Of a stretch of 64,000 nt of DNA, positions 27,366-36,645 are shown one piece after another. The notes beneath the pieces are model-generated. The model saw only the letters and a program-made list of their open reading frames with translations. It was not told the DNA's origin and searched no databases. Where the stretch lies: positions 1 through 64,000 of the forward strand of contig NZ_JABUZA010000027.1 of NCBI RefSeq assembly GCF_014897985.1, given 5' to 3'. Within the stretch, counting starts at the first letter, position 1, and the number at the start of each line of letters is the position of its first letter. Source of the stretch: Halomonas colorata. Lineage in GTDB: Bacteria > Pseudomonadota > Gammaproteobacteria > Pseudomonadales > Halomonadaceae. Both the position numbers and the translations under genes were made by a program.

Positions 27366-29695
27366 CCAAGGACGCGATGAGTAGCGCCGCAGAGTATCGG
27401 GTTGCCGTTCGTGCGCTGTGTGACTTCACCGCCCGGGAAGGTGATCTGGACCACCGCTTCACCCCGTCACCCAGCGCCCAGGAAGGTATTGCCGGGCATA
27501 CCCTGGTCGCCAGCCGCCGGGGCGATGACTACCTTGCCGAAATGCCGCTTTCCGGTACCTATAAAAGCTTGACCGTCACTGGGCGCGCCGATGGGTATGC
27601 GCCTGCCGAAAACCGTCTGGAAGAGGTCAAGACCTATCGCGGCAACCTTGAGCGCATGGCCGATAACCAGCGCGCGCTGCACTGGGCACAGGTAAAAATC
27701 TACGGCGCCCTGTTATGCAAAGCGCGCGGCCTGGATGAAGTGACGCTCACGCTGGTGTATCTGGATATCGCCACCGAAAAAGAGACCTTGCTGAGTCAAA
27801 AAGCGCGGGCAGCCGAGCTTGAGGCGTTCTTTACCACCCAGTGCGAGCGCTTTATTGCCTGGGCCGAGCAGGAAGCGGCGCATCGTAAAAATCGCGATGC
27901 GACGTTAAACGACCTTCAATTTCCTCATACTACGTTTCGCCCTGGCCAGCGCGAGTTGGCCGAAGATGTTTACAAAGCCGCCAGCACCGGTCGTTGCCTG
28001 CTGGCTCAGGCGCCTACCGGGATCGGCAAGACGCTGGCCACACTGTTTCCCATGCTCACCGCCATGCCCCGCCAGCGCCTTGACCGCATCGCCTTTCTGA
28101 CCATGAAGACCCCGGGGCGGCGTTTGGCGCTGGATGCCCTGGCACAGTTGCGCCTCCAGGCCGAAGCGGATGACAACCCATGCGGCAAGGCGCCCCGCGT
28201 ACTTGAACTGATCGCGCGGGAGAAAGCCTGCGAGTACCCGGGAACCGCCTGCCACGGCGAGGCCTGCCCACTGGCCGCGGGCTTTTATGACCGGCTACCC
28301 GCTGCGCGCCAGGCCGCCGTGGCTGAAAGCTGGTGGGACCGCGACGCGCTGCGCAAGGTGGCGCTTGCTCACAGCATTTGCCCGTATTACCTGGGCCAGG
28401 AATTGGCGCGCTGGGCGGATGTCATCGTGGGCGACGTTAACCACTGGTTTGATCGCCATGCGCTGCTTCATGGCCTGGCCCAGGCCGATGATTGGCGGGT
28501 GGGGCTTCTAGTGGATGAAGCACATAACCTGGTGGAGCGGGCACGCGGCATGTACAGCGCCGAGCTTGATCAGCAGCGCTTCAACCGCGTAAAACGCAGC
28601 GCCCCGAAAGCCCTTGGCCGCTCACTGGCAAGCCTTGGCCGGCAGTGGCAGGCGGTGGTGAAAGACGTTGCTGACAGTAAGCCGGATGATACGGGACGGG
28701 CAGACTATCACCTGCTTGAGACGCTGCCCGATAAGCTGGTGGGCGCCCTTCAGAACGCTGCCGCCTCGATCACCAATCACTTGGGCGAGCATCCCGAAGA
28801 TGCCTCTTTTGAACTCCAGGAGCTACTGTTTGAGGCGTTAGCGTTTTGCCGCCTGGCGGAGAATTTCGGCGATCACTCGCTGTGTGATCTCACCTTAAAA
28901 GGCCGAGGGAAGGCGCTAATCGGCCTGCGTAATCTGATACCGGCGGACTTTTTAGCGCCGCGCTTCAAGGCCGCGCATAGCGCCGTGCTGTTCTCAGCCA
29001 CCTTGACACCGGCCCACTACTACCGCGATCTGCTGGGTCTGCCGATAAACACGGTGTGGCGTGAGGTTTGCTCACCTTTTGTAGCCCGCCAGCTTGAAGT
29101 GCGCATTCGCCGAGATATTTCGACCCGCTTTCGCGACCGGGAGGCGTCGCTTGCGCCAATGGTGGCCGAAATGGCCCAGCAATATGAGCAGGCGCCGGGC
29201 CATTATCTAGCGTTTTTCAGTAGCTTTACCTACCTCGAAGCCGCGCTTAAGCGGTTCTGCCAACAGCACCCTGACGTCCCCGTGTTTGCCCAAACGCCGG
29301 GCATGCGTGAAGCCGAGCGCGAAGCATTCTTGCAGCGTTTTACGCCGGGCGGCCGTGGCATCGGCTTTGCGGTATTGGGCGGCGCCTTTGCTGAAGGGGT
29401 GGACCTGCCCGGCGACCGGCTGATTGGAGCGTTTATCGCAACGCTGGGTCTACCCCCGTTTAACGCTTTCAACGAAGCCCTCAAAGCGCGCCTGACGGCA
29501 CGGTTTGGCAAAGGCGATGACTACACCTACCGTATTCCGGGGATGATCAAGGTGGTACAGGCCGCCGGGCGGGTAATCCGCAGCCCCTCTGATGAGGGGG
29601 TTGTGGTATTAATGGATGATCGTTTTGCCCACACCAGCGTGCAGGCGCTGTTACCCAGCTGGTGGGCGATAGGCAGGCAATACAGTTTTTTATAA
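27362..29695 (+). CDS. XPD/DinG-like superfamily 2 DNA helicase with N-terminal nuclease-like domain
   Basis: 777 aa. Residues 1-165 look like a PD-(D/E)xK domain (GRADGYAP, then EEVKTYRG, then HWAQVKIYGALL). The helicase core has Walker A APTGIGKT (about 218-225), DEAH in LLVDEAHN (about 382), and motif VI QAAGRVIRSP near the C-terminus. Four cysteines between about 289 and 340 (ACEYPGTACHGEACPL and ICPYY) fit the iron-sulfur cluster of XPD-type helicases. It likely unwinds DNA 5'-3' and supports the FAN1-like nuclease in repair. Confidence 0.9.
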   Translation: MTKDAMSSAAEYRVAVRALCDFTAREGDLDHRFTPSPSAQEGIAGHTLVASRRGDDYLAEMPLSGTYKSLTVTGRADGYAPAENRLEEVKTYRGNLERMADNQRALHWAQVKIYGALLCKARGLDEVTLTLVYLDIATEKETLLSQKARAAELEAFFTTQCERFIAWAEQEAAHRKNRDATLNDLQFPHTTFRPGQRELAEDVYKAASTGRCLLAQAPTGIGKTLATLFPMLTAMPRQRLDRIAFLTMKTPGRRLALDALAQLRLQAEADDNPCGKAPRVLELIAREKACEYPGTACHGEACPLAAGFYDRLPAARQAAVAESWWDRDALRKVALAHSICPYYLGQELARWADVIVGDVNHWFDRHALLHGLAQADDWRVGLLVDEAHNLVERARGMYSAELDQQRFNRVKRSAPKALGRSLASLGRQWQAVVKDVADSKPDDTGRADYHLLETLPDKLVGALQNAAASITNHLGEHPEDASFELQELLFEALAFCRLAENFGDHSLCDLTLKGRGKALIGLRNLIPADFLAPRFKAAHSAVLFSATLTPAHYYRDLLGLPINTVWREVCSPFVARQLEVRIRRDISTRFRDREASLAPMVAEMAQQYEQAPGHYLAFFSSFTYLEAALKRFCQQHPDVPVFAQTPGMREAEREAFLQRFTPGGRGIGFAVLGGAFAEGVDLPGDRLIGAFIATLGLPPFNAFNEALKARLTARFGKGDDYTYRIPGMIKVVQAAGRVIRSPSDEGVVVLMDDRFAHTSVQALLPSWWAIGRQYSFL

Positions 29696-29735
29696 CTAGC
29701 TTTATAACCAGCTTGATAACCAGGGAAGCAAGTGA

Positions 29736-30515
29736 ATGGCGGATTTGTTGTGGTACCAGTATGCGTTGATCGGTTTGATCTTTGCCTGGAGCGGTTTTGT
29801 CAGAACCAGCCTGGGGTTTGGCGGCGCGGTGCTGGCGTTGCCATTCCTATTACTGGTTGTTAATGACCCGCTGCTTTTCCTGCCGATTATCGCCGTTCAC
29901 CTACTGATCTTCTCCAGCTGGATTGCCTGGCAGGGCAACCGCCAATTAAAGCGGGAGAACGGCAACGCTTCTGTTGAGAGCAATATTGATTGGGGCTATT
30001 TACGCAAAGCTCTGAAAGTCATGATCATCCCCAAGCTGATTGGGGTAGTGGGGCTGTTAACGCTGCCTGCCAATATCATGACCGGCATTATTTTCGGCAT
30101 CGTGCTGGTCTACGCCATCGGCTATGTGCTCAATAAGCCCTTCAAGAGCAACAACAAGTATGTCGACTATGTGCTGCTGGCGCTGGGTGGTTATGTCAGC
30201 GGTACGTCGCTGATTGGTGCGCCGCTGATCGTGGCCGTGTTTGCCTCGCATGTCGTCAAGGAACAGCTGCGCGATACCATGTTCGTGCTGTGGTTTATTC
30301 TGGTCGTGATCAAGATGATCTCGTTTCTGTTTGCCGGCGTGGATCTACAGTTGATTCACCAGCTGTGGCTATTGCCCTGTGCGCTTGCCGGTCATCTGCT
30401 GGGCGAGCGGGCACACCGCTATATCGTCAAAGCCGATACGGCGGTGTTTTTCCGGGTGCTGGGCGCGGTGCTGATCTTTGTCAGCATTATTGGGCTGGTA
30501 TTTTCGCCGTCCTGA
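29736..30515 (+). CDS. TauE/SafE-family (TSUP) membrane exporter
   Basis: 259 aa with about eight hydrophobic segments covering nearly the whole protein. The family start GFVRTSLGFGGAVLALPFLLL (about 22-42) and the repeat-like second half (GGYVSGTSLIGAPLIVAVFA) mark the TSUP fold, linked to export or import of sulfonates, sulfite and similar small acids. It starts 40 bases after the helicase gene. No sulfur gene is adjacent, so the substrate is unknown. Confidence 0.87.
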   Translation: MADLLWYQYALIGLIFAWSGFVRTSLGFGGAVLALPFLLLVVNDPLLFLPIIAVHLLIFSSWIAWQGNRQLKRENGNASVESNIDWGYLRKALKVMIIPKLIGVVGLLTLPANIMTGIIFGIVLVYAIGYVLNKPFKSNNKYVDYVLLALGGYVSGTSLIGAPLIVAVFASHVVKEQLRDTMFVLWFILVVIKMISFLFAGVDLQLIHQLWLLPCALAGHLLGERAHRYIVKADTAVFFRVLGAVLIFVSIIGLVFSPS

Positions 30516-30535
30516 TGAGTAGGTCATCAGGACGG
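30507..30535. terminator. Strong hairpin at the TauE gene end
   Basis: A perfect 12-bp stem (CCGTCCTGATGA / TCATCAGGACGG) with a 5-base loop includes the stop codon. No U-run follows on either strand. It separates two convergent genes and may act as a bidirectional end point. Confidence 0.55.
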
Positions 30536-30579
30536 TGGGGAATGAGAGCAGCTTGGCATAAAGAACGTTGCTACCGCTT

Positions 30580-31725
30580 TTAGAGCTTGCTATCAGCGCG
30601 TAACAGCGTCTTGCCTAGAATAGCCAATATCACGGCCAACACGCAGCAGAGCACGGTCATGCCCGTGTAGACGTTGCGTAAGGAGTCCAGCCAGATAACC
30701 GCAGGGGCGACCGCAATCGGCGAGATAAACTGGCCGAAGAAGAAGGTTGCGGTAAAGCCTCCAAACACGCGGCCACGCACTCGCTGCGGCGTAATGCGCA
30801 TCAGCCAGGCGGTGGTGTTGGGCATAAAGGCGCCCAGGCCCAAGCCGGAGACGGCCGCGCCCGCAATTGCCATGGCATAGCTGTGCGTAAGTCCGACGAC
30901 CAGAAAGCCTGCAGCGGCTAACACAAACCCGGCCACATAGATCGTGATCACCGATAAAAAGGGTTTGTAGTAGCCGTAGCAGAATGACACGACGCTAGCC
31001 GTCAATGCGGCGGTGGAAAGTGCGACGCCGATGGCCAAGCCGCTGATCTCGCCCTGTTCAGAGAGTAAAAAGGGGAGCTGAGCCGGAAACATGTAGAACA
31101 GCATCATGGCCAGCATGCCCGTGAAGTAGGCCAGCGCCGTGCGGCCGAAGTCGACCTTGACCGGCTCTTCTGCGTGAATGGCGCTGGCGCCAGCTTGTGA
31201 ATGGGGCTCTCTAAGCATCGCCCAGGCGTAAGGCAGCAGCAGCACGCCGGTCAGGTAGAGCAAGAAAGGCCCGCGCCAGCTCCAGTCGGAAAGCAGGCCG
31301 CCCAGGTTGATGAACACCACCCCGCCGAGCGCCATGCAGCTACTCTGCAACCCCAGAAAGCGTATCCGCTCGGAGCCTTCCAGGTAGTCGCCTACCAGCG
31401 TGGTGCTGATACTCAGGATGCCCGCCACGGCCACGCCCATCAGCGCCCTTGAGGCCAACAAGAGCTCGACGCTATCGATCAGAAAGCCCGCGCCACCCGC
31501 CAGCCCGTAAATGCTCAGCATCAACAGCAGCAACGGCTTGCGCCCAAACCGGTCGGCCAGATAGCCCATCAGCGGGCTGAACAGCGTAATCATCAGCGCG
31601 GGCAGCGTCAGGATCAGTTGAATCAGCACCTGCGGATGCTCGGAAAAATGGCGGCTGATACCCGGCAGGGCAGGCGCGATAATCGCCCCCGACATCACGG
31701 TCATGGTGCTGGCAAACAGCAGCAC
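30580..31725 (-). CDS. MFS transporter
   Basis: 381 aa with twelve predicted helices. The loop 2-3 motif GYLADRFGRKPLLLL (about 55-70) and PNTTAWLMRITPQRVRGRVFGGFTATFFFG in the second half are standard for drug-efflux-type MFS proteins. The start is uncertain. GTG at 31725 begins inside the expected first helix with no ribosome site. The frame stays open upstream with FTISRLAHTKAVLLFAST but has no ATG, GTG or TTG, while AGGGAAG stands 6 bases before an ATC codon at 31752. It lies 150 bases downstream of the pigment operon on the same strand. No link to the pigment is shown. Confidence 0.83.
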   Translation of the reverse strand: MLLFASTMTVMSGAIIAPALPGISRHFSEHPQVLIQLILTLPALMITLFSPLMGYLADRFGRKPLLLLMLSIYGLAGGAGFLIDSVELLLASRALMGVAVAGILSISTTLVGDYLEGSERIRFLGLQSSCMALGGVVFINLGGLLSDWSWRGPFLLYLTGVLLLPYAWAMLREPHSQAGASAIHAEEPVKVDFGRTALAYFTGMLAMMLFYMFPAQLPFLLSEQGEISGLAIGVALSTAALTASVVSFCYGYYKPFLSVITIYVAGFVLAAAGFLVVGLTHSYAMAIAGAAVSGLGLGAFMPNTTAWLMRITPQRVRGRVFGGFTATFFFGQFISPIAVAPAVIWLDSLRNVYTGMTVLCCVLAVILAILGKTLLRADSKL

Positions 31726-31873
31726 GGCTTTGGTATGGGCTAAACGGCTGATGGTGAACTTCCCTGGATAAACATCGAAATGACAAAGGCTCCGATGATA
31801 GCACTGTCGTTAGCAAGCTACTATTTTCCGCCAGGAAGTAATGGATGGTGAAGGGTAAGCGGCGACAAGTCCG

Positions 31874-32464
31874 TTAGCAGTGTTTTATAAAAGGGATATG
31901 GGGAAGGGCGCGAATTACAAGCGAACTCGCCTGTGTGCAAAGGCTGATGGTCCAGCCTTGTTGCTGCCATTGCCAGGCATGAACATCGCCCCCAGCGGCT
32001 AGCCGCTCAAGACGGGTGCTCAATACATGGCTTGAAGGCGTGCCGGACAGGCTATCCAGCTTGTAAAGCGCTTCGTGGAGGGTCCATGCGCGGTAAAAGG
32101 CGTCCAGAGGTACCGCAGACTGATGTATCTTGCGGCGTACGTCGGCCTCAGGCAGGCACGCCACCAGCTCGGGTAAGCGTTTCTCATGGCGCAGGCGAGC
32201 ATGCTCGATGTCGATGCCCATCGGTGCCGTGGAAATACCTGCAATGACGCGCCCATCGCGGTGGGAGAGACATGCTTTCCAGGGCGGTGGAAGCGCTGGG
32301 TGCCATGGCGCGCCGCCGCCTCTGGGAGACCACTCACTAACGGGGCAGTGGTAGCCACGCGCGTCGGCAAGCCTGGAGAGAAGCTCTCTGCCCAGCGCCG
32401 ATAAACAAGCCCCGCTGCTGTGAGCGGGGGCTTGGGCCAACACAATGTCCAGATAGGCGATCAT
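31874..32464 (-). CDS. 4'-phosphopantetheinyl transferase of the aryl polyene cluster
   Basis: 196 aa, expected to activate the two acyl carrier proteins of this operon with the phosphopantetheine arm. The motif GIDIEHARLRHEKR (about 112-125) supplies the Mg2+ Asp and Glu, and FYRAWTLHEALYKLDS (about 143-158) corresponds to the WxxKE box with His in place of the usual Lys. It is the last gene of the operon and overlaps its upstream neighbour by 4 bases. Confidence 0.85.
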   Translation of the reverse strand: MIAYLDIVLAQAPAHSSGACLSALGRELLSRLADARGYHCPVSEWSPRGGGAPWHPALPPPWKACLSHRDGRVIAGISTAPMGIDIEHARLRHEKRLPELVACLPEADVRRKIHQSAVPLDAFYRAWTLHEALYKLDSLSGTPSSHVLSTRLERLAAGGDVHAWQWQQQGWTISLCTQASSLVIRALPHIPFIKHC

Positions 32465-32910
32465 TCGTCGGCTAACGTGACAACATCACCTCGCAGCACG
32501 ACACCGGCCATGATGGCGCCCGCATGGCACTCGTACTCACTGGTTGAGGACATCGGGCGGCGGTCATAGAAACTTTCAATATTAACAACCGCATTGCCGC
32601 CTTCTTCCCTGACACGGTCTTGCAAGCTGAGCAGCGCCGAGAGCATGACCCACTCGCAGGCTTCTACATCAGACTTGTTGAAGGCATTGGTCTTTTTATT
32701 TGTGACCGCAGGACCATACTCGGCGGTGATCTCGCCGTGCGGGGTGTCGCCAAAGATAAATTGAATATTGGAATCGAGCCGTGCTCTGGCGTCGGGCGTG
32801 TTCAATGCGTCCTCAATGGAGAGCATGTGTGTCGTGTCGCGCGCATGGCTCGTCGTGCTTACGAGTAGAGCGCCTAGCAGCACTCCCATTAACATTATTC
32901 CTCGGCTCAT
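32461..32910 (-). CDS. Exported protein of aryl polyene clusters (often misnamed excinuclease)
   Basis: 149 aa with a signal peptide (MSRGIMLMGVLLGALLVSTT, cleavage near SHA-RD). The conserved block CEWVMLSALLSLQDRVREEG followed by GGNAVVNIESFYDRR and EYECHAGAIMAGVVLRGDVV is found in small periplasmic proteins of such clusters that databases label excinuclease by error; it has no UvrA feature. The two Cys may form a disulfide. The role is unknown, but the position inside the operon suggests a task in envelope handling of the pigment. Confidence 0.75.
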   Translation of the reverse strand: MSRGIMLMGVLLGALLVSTTSHARDTTHMLSIEDALNTPDARARLDSNIQFIFGDTPHGEITAEYGPAVTNKKTNAFNKSDVEACEWVMLSALLSLQDRVREEGGNAVVNIESFYDRRPMSSTSEYECHAGAIMAGVVLRGDVVTLADE

Positions 32911-32983
32911 TTAGCGTTCCTTCTTGCTGGGTTTAAGTACCTGAGAGCAGGTAGTGTGAGTGGCCCTGAGCAGGATGCTGACA

Positions 32984-34243
32984 TCAGGACCAGCGACGGA
33001 AGATCAACGAGGTGTTGATGCCTCCAAAAGCAAAGTTATTGCTCATGACGTAGTCACACTGCATGTCTCGTCCTGAGCCGTTCAAATAATCGAGTTCTGC
33101 ACAGGCGTCATCAAGGCGGTCAAGATTGGCGGTGCCGTGAAACCAGCCTTCCTGCATCATCTTGATGGCCACCCAGGCTTCCAGCGCGCCGCAGGCGCCC
33201 AGCGTGTGGCCGGTGAAGCTTTTGAAAGCGCTAATCGGCAGGTTTGAGCCGAACACCGCGTGTGTCGCATGGCTCTCGGCAATATCGCCCCGCTCGGTGG
33301 CCGTGCCGTGGGCGCTGACATAACCAATCTGCTCGGGCTGCAAATTTGCATCCTCCAGTGCCTGGCGTATCGCCTGCTCCATGACACTGGCATCCGGCTG
33401 GGTAACGTGGCGGCCATCGCTGTTGGTGCCAAAGCCCACAAGCTCGGCGTGAATGGTGGCTCCCCGAGCCTGGGCGTGCTCCAGCTCCTCAAGAATCAGC
33501 GTGCCTGCCCCTTCTCCGATCACCAGGCCGTCGCGTTCGGCGTCAAAGGGGCGCGGCGAGGTGTGCGGCGCGTCATTGAGCGTGCTGGTGGCAAATAGCG
33601 TATCGAAGACGGCCGCCTCGGAAGCCGAAAGCTCCTCGCAGCCGCCCGCGATCATGGCGGTCTGGCGTCCAAAGCGAATGGCTTCGTAAGCATAGCCGAT
33701 GCCCTGGCTGCCAGACGTGCAGGCACTTGAGGTGGTATAGATCCGTCCGCGCACCCCGAGAAAAACGCCGATATTGACCGGTGCGGTGTGGGCCATCATG
33801 CGAATATAGGAGTTGGCGTTCAGGCCGTCGGTCGACTTATTGATCAACATATTGCCAAAGTCGGCGACGGCATCGGGTTCCCCTGCGGAGGCGCCGTACG
33901 CGATCCCCATCTGGCCACTGCCTAAGAGCGGCGTGTCCAGCAGGCCTGCATCTTCCAGGGCCAGTTCACTGGCACGCGTGGCCATCTGCGCGCCACGACC
34001 CATGCTGCGCAGCGCCCGACGATGATAGTGGGCAGGCAAGTTGAAGTCGCGTACCGGGGCACCCAGGCGCGTATTGAGGCCGTCATAGCATTCCCAGTCA
34101 TCCATGTGGATAACGCCGTTTTGCAAGCGCTCAAGGCGTGCCTTTATGCTTGGCCAGTCGTTGCCGATAGGCGAGAAGCCGGCCATGCCGGTCACTACCA
34201 CTCGGCGCCCCAGCCTGTCCTGGCGTTGTGCATTGCTTGCCAT
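32984..34243 (-). CDS. apeR: Beta-ketoacyl-ACP synthase (ApeR-like)
   Basis: 419 aa from the ATG at 34243, which overlaps the stop of the ketoreductase by one base (TGATG). The thiolase-fold triad is complete: Cys in TTSSACTSGSQGIGYAYE, His in VSAHGTATERGDIAES, and His in KSFTGHTLGACGALEAW. It belongs to the FabB/F group and follows the KS-DH-KR-KS order known for apeO-P-Q-R. It would condense malonyl units in polyene chain building. Confidence 0.9.
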   Translation of the reverse strand: MASNAQRQDRLGRRVVVTGMAGFSPIGNDWPSIKARLERLQNGVIHMDDWECYDGLNTRLGAPVRDFNLPAHYHRRALRSMGRGAQMATRASELALEDAGLLDTPLLGSGQMGIAYGASAGEPDAVADFGNMLINKSTDGLNANSYIRMMAHTAPVNIGVFLGVRGRIYTTSSACTSGSQGIGYAYEAIRFGRQTAMIAGGCEELSASEAAVFDTLFATSTLNDAPHTSPRPFDAERDGLVIGEGAGTLILEELEHAQARGATIHAELVGFGTNSDGRHVTQPDASVMEQAIRQALEDANLQPEQIGYVSAHGTATERGDIAESHATHAVFGSNLPISAFKSFTGHTLGACGALEAWVAIKMMQEGWFHGTANLDRLDDACAELDYLNGSGRDMQCDYVMSNNFAFGGINTSLIFRRWS

Positions 34244-34968
34244 CAGCACATTCCTCCGTTGACGGCGAACACCTGCCGCGTGATATAGCCGGCATCGCCT
34301 GAGCATAGAAAGCCCACCGTGGCCGCGACTTCTTCGCTGGTGCCGGTGCGGCGCATGGGAATCAGCTTGAGCGCCTCCTCGGTAACCAGGTCGTCGGTCA
34401 TGTCGGTGTCGATCAACCCTGGGGCAACGCAGTTGACCGTAATGCGGCGTTTAGCCAGCTCCACGGCCAGTGCTTTCATGGCGCCGATCAGCCCGGCCTT
34501 GGCAGCGCTGTAGTTGACCTGGCCACGGTTGCCCATCATGCCTGAAACCGAGGACATCACGACGATGCGGCCGGGTGCCCGGCGGCGAATCATTGGCATG
34601 ACGAGGGGTTTCACGACGTTGTAGAAGCCATCAAGGTTGGTGTGGATCACGCTGTCCCAATCCTCATCAGAGAGCGCGGGGAAGGCGCCGTCGGCGGTAA
34701 TGCCTGCATTGCAGACAACGCCATAGTAGGCGCCATGCGCTTCGATATCGGCATCCAGCGCCTGCTGCGCCGCGGCCCTGTCGGCAACATCAAAGCACAG
34801 CACGCGGGCATTGCGGCCCATATCACGAATCTGGTTTGCGACGGCTTTTGCCTCTGCCTGACGCTGGCGGCAATGTACGACGATATCGAAGCCATCCCGC
34901 GCCAGGCGCAAAGCGATAGCTTGGCCGATACCGCGGCTTGAACCGGTAACCAGGATGGTATTCGTCAT
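34243..34968 (-). CDS. apeQ: 3-ketoacyl-ACP reductase (ApeQ-like, FabG family)
   Basis: 241 aa SDR that reduces the 3-keto group after each condensation. The cofactor motif is TGSSRGIGQAIALRLA, NAGITADGAF follows at about 88, and the active site is Ser in VVMSSVSGMMGNRGQ with YSAAKAGLIG. The start overlaps the upstream dehydratase end by 4 bases. Confidence 0.9.
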   Translation of the reverse strand: MTNTILVTGSSRGIGQAIALRLARDGFDIVVHCRQRQAEAKAVANQIRDMGRNARVLCFDVADRAAAQQALDADIEAHGAYYGVVCNAGITADGAFPALSDEDWDSVIHTNLDGFYNVVKPLVMPMIRRRAPGRIVVMSSVSGMMGNRGQVNYSAAKAGLIGAMKALAVELAKRRITVNCVAPGLIDTDMTDDLVTEEALKLIPMRRTGTSEEVAATVGFLCSGDAGYITRQVFAVNGGMC

Positions 34969-35459
34969 TGGGTGCTCCCTTGTTGCATCATTTCCAGCGC
35001 CTGTTGCGAATCGGGCTGAAACACGTTGAGTGTGGCGTTAGCGATCAGCTGTTGCTGAGCATCTAGCAAGCGCCCCTGAAACGCGCCCAGGCCATTATCT
35101 GCCCGAAAATCGAGCTCCACTTCGATGCGTATTGGCTGATCGAAGGGGAAAAACGGCTGCTGGCACTGATAACGGCGCGTGCCGAGTAGAAAGCCGATTT
35201 TCGGCGTATCGCCTGACGCCACGGATTGCACACCGGCCCACGCGGCAACGGCCTGGGCAAGCCACTCTAACCCGACCCAGCCGGGAATACCGTCTGGCGT
35301 GGCGAACAGGTTGTCGGGTTGGGGTACGACGCGGGCATGCAGATGTTCGTCACCCACGGCCAGTAGCGTATCCAGAAGGCACATGCCCAGGCGGTGTGGC
35401 ACGTACGGCGCGATATCGCAGGGCAGGTCAAGCCGTGCGGGCATAAGTGAATCATTCAT
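34965..35459 (-). CDS. apeP: 3-hydroxyacyl-ACP dehydratase (ApeP-like hotdog protein)
   Basis: 164 aa from the ATG at 35459, which overlaps the upstream ketosynthase end by 8 bases. Single hotdog fold: APYVPHRLGMCLLDTLLAVG near the N-terminus with a candidate catalytic His, and WVGLEWLAQAVAAWAGV with a candidate acidic residue. It would remove water from the 3-hydroxy intermediate to give the conjugated double bond. It works in parallel with the dehydratase domain fused to the ligase at 45073. Confidence 0.85.
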   Translation of the reverse strand: MNDSLMPARLDLPCDIAPYVPHRLGMCLLDTLLAVGDEHLHARVVPQPDNLFATPDGIPGWVGLEWLAQAVAAWAGVQSVASGDTPKIGFLLGTRRYQCQQPFFPFDQPIRIEVELDFRADNGLGAFQGRLLDAQQQLIANATLNVFQPDSQQALEMMQQGSTQ

Positions 35460-36645
35460 TGAAACGTTCCAGCAACAAGGCGATGTTATTACCCCCGAAC
35501 GCGAAGGCATTGCTGATCGCGCAACGGCCTTGGTGAGTCGTCGTCTTGGCGTAATTCAGTAACGCAAGTTCTGGGTCGACGGCACTATCGTGAACCTGGG
35601 GCGGCAGGCGGCCCTCATTGAGCGTCAGCCAGCAGAACGCCGCTTCGAGCGCGCCGCAGGCGCCCAGTGTGTGCCCGGTCAGGGCCTTCGTTGAACTGCA
35701 CGGTAACGTACTGCCGAAAAGCGTTGCGACTGCCTTGGCTTCCATGCTGTCGTTCTGGCGCGTGGCGGTGCCGTGCAGGTTGAGATAATCAATGGCCGTG
35801 GCGGGCAGCTTGGCCATGGCAAGCGCCGCTTGCATCGCCTGAATGGCCCCTTGGCCATCTGGCCGTGGGGCGGAAATATGGTAAGCGTCGCTGCTTTCAC
35901 CATAGCCACTGAGCTGAATACCGCCGGTTTCCGCCGTCACCAGAAACAGCGCGGCGGCTTCTCCAAGGTTGATACCGTCACGCTCGGCCGCGAAAGGCTG
36001 AGACGGGCGGTCGCTAAGCGCCTCAAGCGAGGCAAACCCGTTGACGGTCAACCCGCAAAGACTGTCAGCCCCACCGGCGATGACCGCATCGCACGCGCCG
36101 CTCGCCAGCAGGCGTTTGGCGCTTGCCAGGGCGCGCGCACTTGACGTACAGGCGGTAGAGAGCGTGTAGGCTGGCCCGTCAAGGCCGAGCCACTCGGCAA
36201 CGAACCGGGCCGGCGAGCCAATTTCATGGCGCTGGTAATGAAAGTCGTCGGGCCAGTGGCCTTCTCGCTGACGCTCAGCCAGCGCCGTTTCGGTTTCGCC
36301 GATGCCGGAGGTACTGGTGCCGAGCACCACGCCGATACGCGCCTGGGGGTGCCGCTTGCGAAAAGCCTCAAGCGTCGGTGCCAGTTGCGCCAAAGCGGCA
36401 GCCAGCAACTGGTTATTGCGCGAGCGGTGCGCTGGCGGCAGTGCCTGGGCATCGGGCAGGGAGGTCGTGACTCGGCCTAGCGGTAAAGGCCGCCCGGGGG
36501 TAAACACGTCGTCATACTCAAGCCCACGACGGCCAGTGAACAGGGCATCGGCAATGGTTGCCAGATCGTCACCGATCGAACAGACCAGGGCCGGTGGCAG
36601 GAGGCGACAAGGAGGCATCTGAGACGCTATCAAGGGGTTAAACAT
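35452..36645 (-). CDS. apeO: Beta-ketoacyl-ACP synthase (ApeO-like)
   Basis: 397 aa. The active Cys is in STACTSSARALASAKRL, the first His in NLHGTATRQNDS and the second in KALTGHTLGACGALEA, so it should be catalytically competent. In aryl polyene systems this ketosynthase pairs with the short chain-length factor encoded at the operon's start. The first 15 bases overlap the lipoprotein gene upstream. Confidence 0.88.
   Translation of the reverse strand: MFNPLIASQMPPCRLLPPALVCSIGDDLATIADALFTGRRGLEYDDVFTPGRPLPLGRVTTSLPDAQALPPAHRSRNNQLLAAALAQLAPTLEAFRKRHPQARIGVVLGTSTSGIGETETALAERQREGHWPDDFHYQRHEIGSPARFVAEWLGLDGPAYTLSTACTSSARALASAKRLLASGACDAVIAGGADSLCGLTVNGFASLEALSDRPSQPFAAERDGINLGEAAALFLVTAETGGIQLSGYGESSDAYHISAPRPDGQGAIQAMQAALAMAKLPATAIDYLNLHGTATRQNDSMEAKAVATLFGSTLPCSSTKALTGHTLGACGALEAAFCWLTLNEGRLPPQVHDSAVDPELALLNYAKTTTHQGRCAISNAFAFGGNNIALLLERFNE

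Noticed and set aside
32461-32910. Annotation as excinuclease ABC subunit
   Set aside because: The product is 149 aa with a signal peptide and no ATPase or zinc motif of UvrA.
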